Of a stretch of 64,000 bases of DNA, positions 23,001 to 32,391 are shown piece after piece. The DNA comes from Streptosporangium subroseum (GTDB taxonomy: Bacteria > Actinomycetota > Actinomycetes > Streptosporangiales > Streptosporangiaceae): assembly GCF_900188345.1 (NCBI RefSeq), contig NZ_FZOD01000014.1, positions 1-64,000 on the forward strand. The letters are read 5' to 3'. Positions within the stretch are counted from its first letter, which is position 1. Each line of letters opens with the position of its first letter. The notes beneath the pieces were generated by a model. The model was not told the DNA's origin. It did not search any database and saw only the letters and a list, made by a program, of their open reading frames with translations. Both the position numbers and the translations under genes were made by a program.

Positions 23001-25877
23001 GGTGAACGCCTGGTCGGGGCCGGGGTCCTTGGTGTCGCCCCTGTGGATGATGAAGTTCAACGACGCGGAGGCGTTCTTCAGCGGGACCTTCCAGAACGCG
23101 CCGTAGGAGTCGGTGCCGTCCGGGGGACGCGGCGTGGCCCACTCGGTGGGCACCCCGTCGCCGAGCCCGTCGCCCCACAGGTGCAGTCCCCAGCCCTCGT
23201 AGTCCTTGCCGGGGCGGCTGTAGTGGACGGTCGCGTAGCCCTGGGCCGCGGCGCGGGAGGCATGGGTCGTGGGATCGCCCTTCGCCAGCCAGACCTCGCC
23301 GGTCTTCGAGGGGTTGACGATCCGGTCGCCGCCGTCCTTCTCGTCGCCCTTGTGGGCGATGATCCCGACACTGGCGGCTCCGGGCTTCAGCTTGATCCAG
23401 GCGAACCGGCCGTAGGAGTCCTCGCCGGTCAGAGGGAGCGGCTTCGCCCACTCGGTGGGGTTCTCGACGTCGCCCCAGACATGCAGGCCCCAGCCGTCGT
23501 AGTCCTCGGGGTCCTCACGCTGGTAGTGCACGACCAGCCAGTCGCGTCTTACCGCGCCGGGCTCCTCGGGAACGGGCTCGGCTCCGACCACGGCCTCCGC
23601 GGTCGCCGAGGCGAACCGGCCCGCCGAGTCCTTCACGACCGCCTTGTAGGCGATCTTCGTGCCCGGCGCGAGGCCGCTCAGGTCGTGGAAGACCCGGAAC
23701 GTACGGCCGGCGGCCGAGACGTTGGGCGCGTCGTCGGTGCCCAGTACCTTCCAGGCGCCGTCGCCGGCCTTGGCGGCGAAGGTCACCTGATCGAAGCCGG
23801 TTCCGGGCACGGTCGCGGTGACCGGGATCCGGCCGTCCTCGGCGGTGCCTCTGATCTCGGTCCCGGGGAGCGTGATCGAGACCGCGGGGGCCGCCTGCGG
23901 GGCGGCGAGCCTGCCCGGCGCCCGGTAGACCACCGCGGACAGGGCCGGGACGGTCACCGCCAGCTTGGCGTCCGCGCCCGTGGTGACCTTCGCGGCGGCC
24001 TCGCCGTACACCCTGGTGAAGGGGGCGTTCGCCGAGAAGGTCGCCGCGCTGGCCGTGGCCGGCTGCTCGGCGTTGTTGATCGCGACGACATACTCGACCT
24101 GCGCCTTGGCGTCGATCCTGGAGAAGGCGTAGACGCCACCCGTGGCGAGGCGTTCGATCTGGGCGCCGTCGGCCAGGGCGGGGTGGGCGTCCCGGAGCCT
24201 GGCCAGGGCGGAGATGCTCTGATAGAGCGGGTGCGTCTGGACGAAGTTGTCCTGGGCGTGGGTGGCCTCGGTGCCGATCAGGTCGTCGCTCAGGTAGCTC
24301 TCGGTCGCGGAGGCGAACATGGACGCGCGGGCGTCCTGGTCGCCGCCCTTGCCCGTGAAGCCCTGCTCGTCGCCGTAGTAGACGACCGGCTGGCCGCGGG
24401 TGAGATACATCAGCTCGTGGGCGAGCCGGTCCCTGCGCAGCAGCTCCGCGTCCGTCTCCGGCGTGGCCTGCGCGCCGGCCTGGACGTCCTGCTGGAGGAA
24501 GCGGCCGATGCGGCCCATGTCGTGGTTGCCGAGGAAGGTCGGCAGCGACGCCGCGTTGCCGTCGGCGTCGGTGTGGTAGTCGTCACCGGTGAACAGCTGG
24601 GCCAGCCGCGCCGCGCCCGCCGTACCGCCGCTGAAGGAACGGGCGGCCTCCTGGAAGGGGAAGTCCAGGGTGGCGTCCATCCCGCCGCGCGTGGAGTAGC
24701 GGCTGGTGAGGGCGGGATCGCCGGAGTAGACCTCGCCGAACATGAAGAACCGCTTGTTGCCGCTTCGGGCCGCGTAGCCGTGCAGGGCGGGGGAGAACTT
24801 CTCCCAGAACTCCATGTTCACGTGCTTGGCGGTGTCGATGCGGAAGCCGTCGAGGCCGGTCTCCCGTACCCACGTCCGGTAGATGTCGGTCATGCCCTTG
24901 ACGACCTCGGGCCGTTCTGTCCAGAGGTCGTCGAGGCCGAAGAAGTCGCCGTACTCGTCGTTCTCGCCGCCGCTGAAGGTGGAGTCGCCCCGGTTGTGGT
25001 ACATCGTCGGGTCGTTCAGCCAGGCGGGGGTCTTGACGCCCTTCGGCGCGACCGGCGTGTAGGGGAAGGACCCGGTGTTCACCGCGGGGAAGTCGTCCTT
25101 GCCGGCGTACCGGCGGTCGTCGAACGGCACGCCGCGGGTGTCGACGTAGGGGTAGGCCCCCTTCGACCGGTAGGAGTAGGTCTTCTCGCTGTAGTCGATC
25201 ACATCGGCCGTGTGGTTGGTGATGATGTCGAAGAAGACCTTCATCCCGCGCTTGTGTGCCTCCCGCACCAGTTGCTTCATTTGATCGTTCGTACCCAGAT
25301 GCGGGTCGATTCTCGTGAAGTCGGTGATCCAGTAACCGTGGTAGCCGGCCGAGACGTTGGCGCCCGTGCCCTGGACCGGCCGGTTCTGGAACGCCGGGGT
25401 GATCCAGAGCGCGGTGCTGCCGAGGTTCTTGATGTAGTCGAGCCTGCCGAGCAGCCCCTTGAGGTCGCCGCCCTGGTAGAAGCCCTTGTGCGTCGGGTCG
25501 AAGCCGGTGGTGAGCCGGTCGCCCTTCAGGCCGCCTCGGTCGTTGCCGGTGTCGCCGTTGGCGAACCGGTCGGTCATCGCGAAGTAGAAGCGCTCGCGGG
25601 TCAGGTCGTCGCGGAGCGCGTCTCGGGCGAGGTCGCGGTCGGACGGCTCCGCCGTACGGCTCAGCGCGGAGACCACGGGCTCGGCGGACGGCTGTCGCGC
25701 CGCCCCGGTCACGCCTGTCGCGCCGGAAAGGCCCGGAACGGCGAGGCGGGAGGTGGGGGAGACGGAGGCGGGGGCGGGAAGTGGCGCGGCGAGGGGTGCG
25801 GCGATCAGGGTTGCCGCGAGGGCGGCGCCCGTCAGGAGGGTCGATCTCGCGCGCCGTGGGGGGAGTGGCCAGACCAC
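19995..25877 (-). CDS. pulA: Secreted bifunctional amylopullulanase (two GH13, three CBM41-type modules)
   Basis: A 1960-residue exported protein. The N-terminal GH13 alpha-amylase (about 85-640) has Asp in [12 protein letters not shown], Glu in FMFGEVYSG and Asp in FLGNHDMGR. Three pullulanase-associated starch-binding modules (about 800-1110) each carry WGLHLWGD or WGLHVWGD. An N2/CBM48-like region (about 1200-1330) precedes a GH13 pullulanase domain (about 1370-1950) with [22 protein letters not shown] and [12 protein letters not shown]. Both catalytic triads are intact, so it should cut alpha-1,4 and alpha-1,6 bonds. The GTG at 25877 is preferred because GGAGG lies 5 bases upstream; a GTG at 25889 is the alternative. 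It is divergent from the sugar ABC operon, sharing a control region. Confidence 0.95.
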   Translation of the reverse strand: MVWPLPPRRARSTLLTGAALAATLIAAPLAAPLPAPASVSPTSRLAVPGLSGATGVTGAARQPSAEPVVSALSRTAEPSDRDLARDALRDDLTRERFYFAMTDRFANGDTGNDRGGLKGDRLTTGFDPTHKGFYQGGDLKGLLGRLDYIKNLGSTALWITPAFQNRPVQGTGANVSAGYHGYWITDFTRIDPHLGTNDQMKQLVREAHKRGMKVFFDIITNHTADVIDYSEKTYSYRSKGAYPYVDTRGVPFDDRRYAGKDDFPAVNTGSFPYTPVAPKGVKTPAWLNDPTMYHNRGDSTFSGGENDEYGDFFGLDDLWTERPEVVKGMTDIYRTWVRETGLDGFRIDTAKHVNMEFWEKFSPALHGYAARSGNKRFFMFGEVYSGDPALTSRYSTRGGMDATLDFPFQEAARSFSGGTAGAARLAQLFTGDDYHTDADGNAASLPTFLGNHDMGRIGRFLQQDVQAGAQATPETDAELLRRDRLAHELMYLTRGQPVVYYGDEQGFTGKGGDQDARASMFASATESYLSDDLIGTEATHAQDNFVQTHPLYQSISALARLRDAHPALADGAQIERLATGGVYAFSRIDAKAQVEYVVAINNAEQPATASAATFSANAPFTRVYGEAAAKVTTGADAKLAVTVPALSAVVYRAPGRLAAPQAAPAVSITLPGTEIRGTAEDGRIPVTATVPGTGFDQVTFAAKAGDGAWKVLGTDDAPNVSAAGRTFRVFHDLSGLAPGTKIAYKAVVKDSAGRFASATAEAVVGAEPVPEEPGAVRRDWLVVHYQREDPEDYDGWGLHVWGDVENPTEWAKPLPLTGEDSYGRFAWIKLKPGAASVGIIAHKGDEKDGGDRIVNPSKTGEVWLAKGDPTTHASRAAAQGYATVHYSRPGKDYEGWGLHLWGDGLGDGVPTEWATPRPPDGTDSYGAFWKVPLKNASASLNFIIHRGDTKDPGPDQAFTPALRPDAYVASGVAKVHPTRAAAENVAILHYHRPDGNYEGWGLHLWGDVATPTEWGVPLRPAGQDGFGVYFRIPLTEGAKTVNYIIHRGDEKDLPDNQSLDLPTVGHEAWRIAATEGYLLPQPASHEADADLGASAAHWIDRATVAWKVEPSASLHHSLAFSAKGDIAYAKGDLTGDLRIIRLNPGTLTDAQKAKWPHLAAYAAFTVDPRDADLVTEALRGQVVAVERDASGTLLTATGVQIPGVLDDVYAKAAEAELGPAGGATPRLSVWAPTARKVELALYSGSTGAGRTVHEMRRDDATGVWSVRGQPSWKGRYYTFLVTVYAPAAGKVVTNEVTDPYSLSLAADSVRSQLVDLSDRSLQPGGWSSLAKPRPVPQQKASIYELHVRDFSASDSSVPAAQRGTYAAFTGNGDGMKELRKLAQDGLTHVHLLPVFDMATVPERKADRVEPDCDLASMPADSELQQACVMGSAAKDSFNWGYDPLHYTVPEGSYASEPDGSARIKEFRSMVGGLNGAGLRVVMDVVYNHTHAAGQDPTSVLDRIVPGYYHRLLDDGAVAASTCCANTAPEHAMMGRLVVDSIVTWAKQYKVDGFRFDLMGHHPKANILAVRKALDGLTLAGDGVDGKSIILYGEGWNFGEVADDARFVQATQANMAGTGIGTFSDRLRDAVRGGSPFDADPRVQGFGSGLAGAPNGSPANGTAEQQRARLLDYQDLIKVGLTGNLRDYAFTASSGKQVKGSEVSYNGAPAGYAASPGDVVTYVDAHDNETLFDALAYKLPQATAMANRVRMQSLSLATAVLGQGTSFVHAGSERLRSKSLDRNSYDSGDWFNRLLWNCSAGNGFGAGLPPKLDNEGKWPYAKPLLADPALKADCAAIGSARAGYGDLLKIRSSSPAFALGSLAEVQKRLTFPTSGTSETPGVVTMHLDASGLDPRWKSITVVFNATPETRPQTVTALKGARVTLHPVQTAGDDAVVKQSTFDPVSGTLTVPARTVAVFVQP

Positions 25878-26236
25878 GGAGGCCTCCACGGAAGTTGTTT
25901 CGAGGGTGTTGCCCGGAAGTTACTCACTGGACATGATCTATGCAATCCCTTACCGAAACTTTCTGAATCGTAACGTTTCCTCGATGTCCGGAAGCTGGTT
26001 TTTGCAGCGTCCGAAGCCATACAAAGAACGTCATATATTGCTTGACCTGCAGTTACCCTTCCCCGTTAATGCGGGGTGGGAGCGACCTGCGTCCCGGCCT
26101 TTGGGCAATTTTGTAACGAGTTTGCAGACTCTTGCAGAAAATTCTTCCAATGAGGTTCACGGCGGCGTAACGTCCGGCGTACTCCGGACCTCGGCCTGCA
26201 CATCAAGCCGGACCCCCCTGAACACAAGGAGAAAAC
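25878..26236. promoter_or_regulatory. Divergent control region of the starch island
   Basis: This 359-bp gap separates the amylopullulanase from the ABC operon and is clearly more AT-rich than its surroundings. It contains CCGAAACTTTCTG (25953-25965), close to the dyad upstream of the second LacI gene. It also has a run of decamers starting TTG or one base before it (TTGGGCAATT, TTGTAACGAG, TTTGCAGACT, CTTGCAGAAA; 26101-26140) and a lone TTTGCAG near 26001. TAACGT hexamers at 25971 and 26167 could be -10 boxes. No gene was seen in it. Confidence 0.65.
25953..25965. promoter_or_regulatory. Candidate LacI operator upstream of amylopullulanase
   Basis: CCGAAACTTTCTG reads AGAAA-G-TTTCG on the other strand, an almost perfect CGAAA/TTTCG dyad. 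The same motif occurs at 36984-36996 before the second LacI gene. LacI proteins of this class often bind such dyads; binding is inferred. Confidence 0.5.
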
Positions 26237-27538
26237 ATGCGGCGAGCCTTCTCAGCTGCGACGATCGTCGCGGCCCTCGCCTTGGCGGTCTCCGCCTGCG
26301 GCGGCGGTGACGCCGGTGACGGCGGCACGGCGACCCCCGCCCAGTCCGCGGCGGCGGACCCGCTGAAGATCAGCGGTGAGATCACCTGGTGGGACACCGT
26401 CCGGCCGGACAGCGAGGGCCCGACGTTCCAGGCCCTCATCAAGGACTTCCAGGCGAAGTACCCCAATATCAAGGTCAAATACGTCAACGTCCCCTCCGAC
26501 CAGGCGCAGAACCAGTTCCAGACCGCGGCGCAGGCGGGTACGGGAGCCCCGGACGTGATCCGCTCCGAGGTGGCCTGGACCTCCCAGTTCGCCTCGCTCG
26601 GCTACCTCCAGCCGCTGGACGGCTCGCGGGCCGTGGAGAACGAGGCCGACTTCCTGCCCGGTCCCCTGAGCAGCACCAAGTACAACGGCAAGACCTACGC
26701 GGTGCCGCAGGTCACCGACACCCTGGCGCTCATCTACAACAAGAGGCTCCTCAAAGAGGCCGGGCACGAGAAGGCTCCCACCACGGTCGAGGAGCTCAAG
26801 CAGGCCGCGCTCGACGTCAAGGCCAAGACCGGCGCCAGTGGCCTCGCGCTCAACGTGGACTCCTACTTCCTGCTGCCCTTCATGTACGGCGAGGGCGGTG
26901 ACCTCCTCGACGTCCAGAACAAGAAGATCACCGTCAACTCCCCGGCCAACGTGAAGGCCATGGCGACGGTCGTGGACCTGGTCGCCTCCGGCGCCGCGCC
27001 CAAGCCCGCCATCCAGGACAGCTACGCCAACGCGATGACGGCCCTCAAGGACGGCAAGACCGCGATGATCTACAACGGCCCGTGGGCGCTGTCGGAGATC
27101 TACCAGGGCAAGGAGTTCCAGGACAAGGCCAATCTCGGCATCGCGCCCGTCCCCGCGGGTTCGGTCAAGGCCGGCGCCCCCACCGGCGGCTGGAACCTGG
27201 CGATCTACGCCGGCTCGGCGAACCTGGACGCCTCCTACGAGTTCGTCCGCTTCATGAGCACCGCCGAGAGCCAGGCCAAGGTCGCCAAGGAGATCAGCCT
27301 CCTGCCGACCCGTCCCTCCGCCTACGACAAGCCCGAGGTCCAGGCCAACGAGGCCGTCTCCGTCTTCAAGCCGATCATGGAGACCGCGACCGCGCGGCCG
27401 TGGATCCCCGAGGGCGGCCAGCTCTTCCAGCCGCTGCTGGAGGGCTACCAGTCGCTGGTCGGCGGCCAGACGACCCCCGAGGACATGCTCAAGAAGGTCG
27501 ACGGCCAGTATCACGGCATCTTCAAGGACTGGAGCTGA
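26237..27538 (+). CDS. malE: Maltodextrin/oligosaccharide-binding lipoprotein of an ABC importer
   Basis: A 433-residue extracellular solute-binding protein of family 1. It starts with a lipoprotein signal peptide and lipobox (LALAVSAC, then GGGD), so it should be anchored to the outer face of the membrane. Fold markers include EITWWDTVRPDSEG, the hinge segment YAVPQVTDTLALIYNK, MIYNGPWALSE and the C-terminal GGQTTPEDMLKK. AAGGAG lies 7 bases before the ATG. It is first in an operon with two permeases, an alpha-glucosidase and a LacI regulator. Divergent amylases make maltodextrins the likely ligand; the ligand is inferred from context. Confidence 0.92.
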   Translation: MRRAFSAATIVAALALAVSACGGGDAGDGGTATPAQSAAADPLKISGEITWWDTVRPDSEGPTFQALIKDFQAKYPNIKVKYVNVPSDQAQNQFQTAAQAGTGAPDVIRSEVAWTSQFASLGYLQPLDGSRAVENEADFLPGPLSSTKYNGKTYAVPQVTDTLALIYNKRLLKEAGHEKAPTTVEELKQAALDVKAKTGASGLALNVDSYFLLPFMYGEGGDLLDVQNKKITVNSPANVKAMATVVDLVASGAAPKPAIQDSYANAMTALKDGKTAMIYNGPWALSEIYQGKEFQDKANLGIAPVPAGSVKAGAPTGGWNLAIYAGSANLDASYEFVRFMSTAESQAKVAKEISLLPTRPSAYDKPEVQANEAVSVFKPIMETATARPWIPEGGQLFQPLLEGYQSLVGGQTTPEDMLKKVDGQYHGIFKDWS

Positions 27539-27541
27539 TCC

Positions 27542-28555
27542 GTGGCGCTCTCGACTGGACGTGTGAACGGCACGGCCAGGGACCGGACCGCGGGCTCGGG
27601 AGGCACCCGCGGTCAGGGCCGCCACCAGGGGACCGGTCCGCTCAGGCGCACGATGAGCCGGCACTGGTACGCCTGGGCCATGGTCGCCCCGGTGATCCTG
27701 GTCACGGCCCTGCTGATCGGCTGGCCGCTGGCCCGGGGCGTCTACCTGTCCCTGACCGACGCCACCGAGGCCACCATGGGCCGCACGATCGGTGTCAACG
27801 TCATCCCGTCGACCTACGAGTTCGTCGGGCTCGACAACTACATCTCGATCCTGACCAGCGGCCTGTTCTGGGAGAAGCTGACCTGGACGGTCACCTGGAC
27901 CGTGGCGTGCGTCGCCCTCCACTACGGCCTCGGTCTCGGCCTCGCCATGCTGCTCAACCGCAAGGTGAGGTTCCGCTCGGTCTATCGGCTGCTGCTCATC
28001 CTGCCGTGGGCGATCCCCGGATTCGTCTCGGCGTTCATCTGGCGCTACCTCTACAACAGCGACTACGGCGTGATCAACGGCATGCTGAAGGCGGCCGGCC
28101 TCGGGGCGGTCGGCTGGCTCGACGACCCGACCACGGCGAAGATCGCGGTGATCGCGGTGAACGTCTGGATGGGCGTGCCGTTCATGATGGTCGCCGTCCT
28201 GGGCGGTCTGCAGTCGATCCCCGGTGAGCTCTACGAGGCGGCGGAGGTCGACGGCGCGACGCCGTGGCAGCGCTTCCGCTTCATCACCGTCCCGGGGCTG
28301 CGCACCGTGTCGAGCACGGTCATCCTGCTGGGCACGATCTGGACGTTCAACATGTTCCCGGTGATCTTCCTGATCAGCGGGGGAGGTCCGGGCAGCTCCA
28401 CGGAGATCCTGGTGACCTACGCCTTCCGCGAGGCCTTCACGGGCATCCGCAACTACTCGGGCTCCGCCGCCTGGGGAGTGATCATCCTCATGCTCCTCGT
28501 CGTGCTGGCCCTGGTCTACCGCCGCGCGCTGCGCAGGCAGGGGGAGGTCTGGTGA
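27542..28555 (+). CDS. malF: ABC sugar permease, MalF type
   Basis: A 337-residue inner-membrane permease with six predicted membrane segments (for example MVAPVILVTALLIGWPLA, YRLLLILPWAIPGFVSAF, VILLGTIWTFNMFPVIFLI). The cytoplasmic EAA loop that contacts the ATPase is ELYEAAEVDGATPWQRF. The start is GTG, 3 bases after the stop of the binding protein. The first 35 residues are hydrophilic and Arg/Gly-rich. The stop overlaps the start of the next permease. It lacks the large periplasmic P2 domain of enteric MalF, as is usual in Gram-positives. Confidence 0.95.
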   Translation: MALSTGRVNGTARDRTAGSGGTRGQGRHQGTGPLRRTMSRHWYAWAMVAPVILVTALLIGWPLARGVYLSLTDATEATMGRTIGVNVIPSTYEFVGLDNYISILTSGLFWEKLTWTVTWTVACVALHYGLGLGLAMLLNRKVRFRSVYRLLLILPWAIPGFVSAFIWRYLYNSDYGVINGMLKAAGLGAVGWLDDPTTAKIAVIAVNVWMGVPFMMVAVLGGLQSIPGELYEAAEVDGATPWQRFRFITVPGLRTVSSTVILLGTIWTFNMFPVIFLISGGGPGSSTEILVTYAFREAFTGIRNYSGSAAWGVIILMLLVVLALVYRRALRRQGEVW

Positions 28556-29460
28556 GCTCCGTCACCGCCGGTTCCGCCGGTCCCACAGGTACTACTGCTC
28601 CCGCCGTTTCCGCCAAGCGGCCCCGTCGCCGCGAGGATCGCAGCGTCGGCAGGTCGATCCTGCTGCACGGGACCCTTCTCGGCGCGGTCGCCGTCTCGCT
28701 GTTCCCCATCGTCTGGCTGGTCCTGACCTCGCTCAAGCCGCGCGACGGCTGGCTCTCCAGCGAGCTGGAGTTCTTCAACCGGCCCTCACTGGACAACTAC
28801 GCCCGGGTGCTGACCGAGACGCAGTTCCCGACCTGGCTGCTCAACTCGGTGATCGTCGCGGGACTGACCACGATCATCGGGGTGTTCCTGGCCTCCACGA
28901 CCGGATACGCGATCAGCCGCTTCCGCTTCCCCGGGCACCGCGGGGTCATGTGGATGCTGCTCATCACCCAGATGTTCCCAGTGGCCATCCTGATCGTCCC
29001 GCTCTACAACCTGATGGCGGGCCTCGGGCTGCTCAACCAGCTCGCCGGGCTGGTCATCGCCTACATGACCGTGGCCGTGCCGTTCTGCGCGTGGATGATG
29101 AAGAGCTATTTCGACTCCATTCCGCGCGAGATCGACCAGGCGGGAATGGTTGATGGTCTGACGCCGTTTGGCGCGTTTTGGCGGGTTATCCTGCCTCTGG
29201 CCAGGCCGAGCCTGGCGGTCACCGCCTTCTACTGCTTCATGACCGCCTGGGGAGAGGTGGCCTACGCCACGGTGTTCATGTCGCAGGAGGAGAAACGCAC
29301 GCTCGGCATCGGCCTGCAGCAGTTCGTGGGGCAGCACTGGTCCGACTGGGGCCTGCTCACCGCCTCGGCGGTGCTGATCGCGGTGCCCGCGGCGATCGTC
29401 TTCCTGCTCGTGCAGCGCCATCTGGTCGCCGGACTTACCGCCGGCGCCACGAAGTCGTAA
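28552..29460 (+). CDS. malG: ABC sugar permease, MalG type
   Basis: A 302-residue permease with six membrane segments and the EAA loop EIDQAGMVDGLTPFGAFWRV. The start is GTG at 28552, overlapping the stop of the preceding gene (GTGA) and preceded by GGGGAGG. The N-terminal 30 residues are Ser/Thr/Ala-rich and then basic before the first membrane segment. With MalF it forms the translocation channel. No ATPase follows; the ATPase at 35483-36772 is the best candidate partner. Confidence 0.95.
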   Translation: MSSVTAGSAGPTGTTAPAVSAKRPRRREDRSVGRSILLHGTLLGAVAVSLFPIVWLVLTSLKPRDGWLSSELEFFNRPSLDNYARVLTETQFPTWLLNSVIVAGLTTIIGVFLASTTGYAISRFRFPGHRGVMWMLLITQMFPVAILIVPLYNLMAGLGLLNQLAGLVIAYMTVAVPFCAWMMKSYFDSIPREIDQAGMVDGLTPFGAFWRVILPLARPSLAVTAFYCFMTAWGEVAYATVFMSQEEKRTLGIGLQQFVGQHWSDWGLLTASAVLIAVPAAIVFLLVQRHLVAGLTAGATKS

Positions 29461-29518
29461 CACCACCGTGCTATCACGTCCTGACATATCTGAAATGTCG
29501 CTTGATCGGGGGACAAAT

Positions 29519-31168
29519 ATGACCGGGCTCGTCCACATGGACCATGCCGCCGTGACCGCCACCCGATGGTGGCGGGACGCGGTGATCTACCAGGTCTACG
29601 TGCGCAGCTTCGCCGACGGCAACGGCGACGGCATCGGGGATCTCCTGGGAGTGCGGAGCCGGCTGCGGTATCTGGCCGACCTGGGGGTCGACGCGATCTG
29701 GCTGACCCCCTTCTTCACCTCGCCGATGGCCGACTTCGGTTACGACGTGGCGGACTACCGGGACGTGGACCCGATCTTCGGGTCGCTGTCCGACGCCAAG
29801 GCGCTGATCGACGACGCCCACCGGCACGGCCTGCGGGTGATCGTCGACGTCGTCCCCAACCACACCTCCGACCGGCACGCCTGGTTCCACGCGGCCGTGG
29901 CCGCGGGACCCGGCAGCGCCGCGCGGGAACGGTACATCTTCCGCCAGGGCAAGGGCGCCGACGGGGAGCTGCCGCCGAACGACTGGCAGTCGGTCTTCGG
30001 CGGCCCCGCGTGGACCCGGCTGCCCGACGGCGAGTGGTACCTGCGGCTGTTCGCCCCCGAGCAGCCCGACCTGAACTGGGAGAACCCCGAGGTTCACGCG
30101 GAGTTCGAGTCGGTCCTGCGGTTCTGGCTCGACCTGGGCGTGGACGGGTTCCGCATCGACGTGGCGCACGGCATGGTCAAGGCGGAGGGACTGCCCGACA
30201 TCGGCCACGCCGACCAGGTCCGGATGCTCGGCACCGAGGTGATGCCGTTCTTCGACCAGGACGGCGTGCACGAGATCCACCGGGCCTGGCGCACGTTGCT
30301 CGACTCCTACCCGGGCGAGCGGATCGGCGTCGCCGAGGCGTGGGCGCCCACCGCGCAGCGGCTGGCCAACTACATCCGACCGGACGAGCTGCACCAGGCG
30401 TTCAACTTCCAGTTCCTCACGGCCCCCTGGAGCGCGGACGGATTCCGCGCGGTGATCCAGGAGTCGCTGGAGACGGTCGGACTGGTCGGCGGATCCAGCA
30501 CCTGGGTGCTGTCCAACCACGACGTCAAGCGGCACCTCACCCGTTACGGCGGCGGCGAGCTCGGCCTGCGCCGCTCACGCGCGGCGGTCCTGCTGACGCT
30601 CGCCCTGCCCGGCTCGTCCTACATCTACCAGGGCGAGGAACTCGGCCTTCCCGAGGTCCTCGACCTGCCGGAGGAGTTTCTGCGCGACCCGCAGCGGCTG
30701 CGCAATCCCGACCACGGCCGGGACGGCTGCCGGGTGCCGATCCCGTGGGCCGACGTCCGGCCGCACTTCGGCTTCAGCCTGCCGGGCATCGAGGAGTCCT
30801 GGCTGCCGATGCCCTCCTCCTGGGGGCCGCTCAGCGTCCAGTCCCAGCTCCACGACCAGGCCTCCACGCTGCACCTGTACCGGGAGGCGCTGAGGATCAG
30901 GCGGCACCGGCAGGCCTTCGGCGACGCCCCCCTGGCCTGGCTGGACTCTCCCGAGGGCACGCTGGCCTTCAGCCGGGGCGACGATTTCGTCTGCACGGTC
31001 AACCTGACCGGCGAGCCGGTCGAGCTGCCCGCCCCCGGGCGGATCCTGCTGGCCAGCGCGGAGCCGGTCGCCCGGGGTGGCGCGCCCGGTGCGGGACCGA
31101 TCGCCGGGGGCGACCTGGTACGGCTCGCGCCCGACTCCGCCGTCTGGTGGGAACGCGATGACGCCTAA
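29519..31168 (+). CDS. aglA: Cytoplasmic alpha-glucosidase (GH13)
   Basis: A 549-residue GH13 enzyme without a signal peptide, so it should split imported maltodextrins inside the cell. Motifs: WWRDAVIYQVYVRSFADGNG at the start, VDVVPNHTSD, nucleophile Asp in GVDGFRIDVAHG, acid Glu in IGVAEAWAP and Asp in VLSNHDVKRH. The form is typical of actinobacterial alpha-glucosidases (GH13_30-like). The ATG at 29519 follows CGGGGGA; an upstream ATG in the same frame lacks family similarity. The stop lies 11 bp inside the LacI gene. It is fourth in the import operon. Confidence 0.94.
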   Translation: MTGLVHMDHAAVTATRWWRDAVIYQVYVRSFADGNGDGIGDLLGVRSRLRYLADLGVDAIWLTPFFTSPMADFGYDVADYRDVDPIFGSLSDAKALIDDAHRHGLRVIVDVVPNHTSDRHAWFHAAVAAGPGSAARERYIFRQGKGADGELPPNDWQSVFGGPAWTRLPDGEWYLRLFAPEQPDLNWENPEVHAEFESVLRFWLDLGVDGFRIDVAHGMVKAEGLPDIGHADQVRMLGTEVMPFFDQDGVHEIHRAWRTLLDSYPGERIGVAEAWAPTAQRLANYIRPDELHQAFNFQFLTAPWSADGFRAVIQESLETVGLVGGSSTWVLSNHDVKRHLTRYGGGELGLRRSRAAVLLTLALPGSSYIYQGEELGLPEVLDLPEEFLRDPQRLRNPDHGRDGCRVPIPWADVRPHFGFSLPGIEESWLPMPSSWGPLSVQSQLHDQASTLHLYREALRIRRHRQAFGDAPLAWLDSPEGTLAFSRGDDFVCTVNLTGEPVELPAPGRILLASAEPVARGGAPGAGPIAGGDLVRLAPDSAVWWERDDA

Positions 31169-32207
31169 CGGTGGCCCGCTCGGCAACGGTTCCGCCCGGC
31201 TGGCCGACATCGCCGCGCAGGCCGGGGTCAGTGAGGCCACGGTCAGCCGGGTGCTCAACGGCAAGCCGGGCGTCTCCGCCGTCACCCGGCGGTCCGTCCT
31301 GGCCGCGCTCGACGTCATGGGTTACGAGCGTCCGCAGCGGCTGCGTCAGCGCAGCAACGGGTTGATCGGCCTGGTGACCCCGGAGCTGGACAATCCGATC
31401 TTCCCGGCCTTCGCCCAGGCCTTCGAGAAGGCGCTGACCCAGCACGGCTACACCCCGCTGCTCTGCACGCAGCTCCCCGGCGGGGCACTCGAGGACGAGT
31501 TCACCGAACTGCTCGTGGAGCGAGGGGTGAGCGGCATCATCTTCGTCTCCGGCCTGCACGCCGACGTCACCGCGCGCTCGGACCGCTACACCCAGCTGAT
31601 CGGCCAGGGCGTGCCGATCGTCCTGCTCAACGGGCACGCGGCCGACGTCCCGGCCCCGTTCATCTCTCCGGATGATCGGGCGGCGGCGCGGCTGGCCGTA
31701 CAGCATCTGGTGGATCTGGGGCATGAGCGGATCGGTCTGGCGGTGGGTCCGGGCCGGTTCGTGCCGGTGATCCGGAAGATCGAGGGCTATCGCAAGGCGA
31801 TGGCGCAGCTGCTGGGGGTCGGCGAGGTGGATGAGCTGATCTCGCATTCGCTGTTCTCGGTGGAGGGCGGCCAGGCGGCGGCGGCGCAGTTGCTGGAGCG
31901 GGGGTGCACGGGCATCGTGTGCGCCTCGGACCTGATGGCGCTGGGTGTGATCAGGGCGTGCCGGGACCGAGGGCTGTCGGTGCCGGGCGACGTGTCGGTG
32001 ATCGGGTTCGACGACTCGCCGCTGATCGCCTTCACCGACCCGCCGCTGACCACCGTGCGGCAACCCGTGCAGTCGATGGTGACCGCCGCCGTTCACACCC
32101 TGCTGGAGGCCATCGCCGGTGCGCCGGGAAAGCACTCCGAGCTCATCTTCCAGCCGGAGTTCATCGTCCGGGGCTCCACGGGCTCCGGCCCCAAGATCGT
32201 TCGTTGA
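31158..32207 (+). CDS. LacI-family repressor of the import operon
   Basis: A 349-residue LacI/GalR protein. The helix-turn-helix is LADIAAQAGVSEATVSRVLN (residues about 14-33), with hinge helix QRLRQRSNGLIG. The effector domain starts at GLVTPELDNPIFPAF. It overlaps the alpha-glucosidase stop by 11 bp, so it is co-transcribed with the operon it probably represses (the MalR arrangement). It is strikingly similar to the LacI protein at 37071: the DNA-binding part is nearly the same, and a 404-bp central block is almost identical. They differ in residues about 130-165 and in the last 50 residues. Ligand is probably maltose or a maltodextrin (inference). Confidence 0.95.
   Translation: MTPNGGPLGNGSARLADIAAQAGVSEATVSRVLNGKPGVSAVTRRSVLAALDVMGYERPQRLRQRSNGLIGLVTPELDNPIFPAFAQAFEKALTQHGYTPLLCTQLPGGALEDEFTELLVERGVSGIIFVSGLHADVTARSDRYTQLIGQGVPIVLLNGHAADVPAPFISPDDRAAARLAVQHLVDLGHERIGLAVGPGRFVPVIRKIEGYRKAMAQLLGVGEVDELISHSLFSVEGGQAAAAQLLERGCTGIVCASDLMALGVIRACRDRGLSVPGDVSVIGFDDSPLIAFTDPPLTTVRQPVQSMVTAAVHTLLEAIAGAPGKHSELIFQPEFIVRGSTGSGPKIVR
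31656..32059 (+). repeat. 404-bp near-identical block shared with the second LacI gene (copy 1)
   Basis: Aligning this block with 37584-37987 (constant offset 5928) shows 6 mismatches in 404 bases and no gaps. On both sides identity falls sharply. The block also uses more T-ending codons (TCT, GAT, CAT) than its flanks. Confidence 0.92.
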
Positions 32208-32391
32208 CCGCCGGCGCCTTCCGGCGGTACGCCCGGATCGCGGTGGATCACCCGGATGGCGCGCCGCCTCCGGTGTTCGTCCAGGTGAAAGAGGTGTAAT
32301 GGCTTGCCGTGGGTCCGCCCTGTAGCTCGTGGCGAGCGCCGTCGACGTGCGACGATCCCCGCTGACGTGCTGATGGTGACGGCGATGGAGC

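Noticed and set aside
21195-25973. 1592-codon open frame antisense to the amylopullulanase
   Set aside because: It is the mirror of a long high-GC coding gene (third-position GC leaves few stops on the other strand). Composition is Gly/Val/Arg-rich with no domain, and there is no ribosome site.
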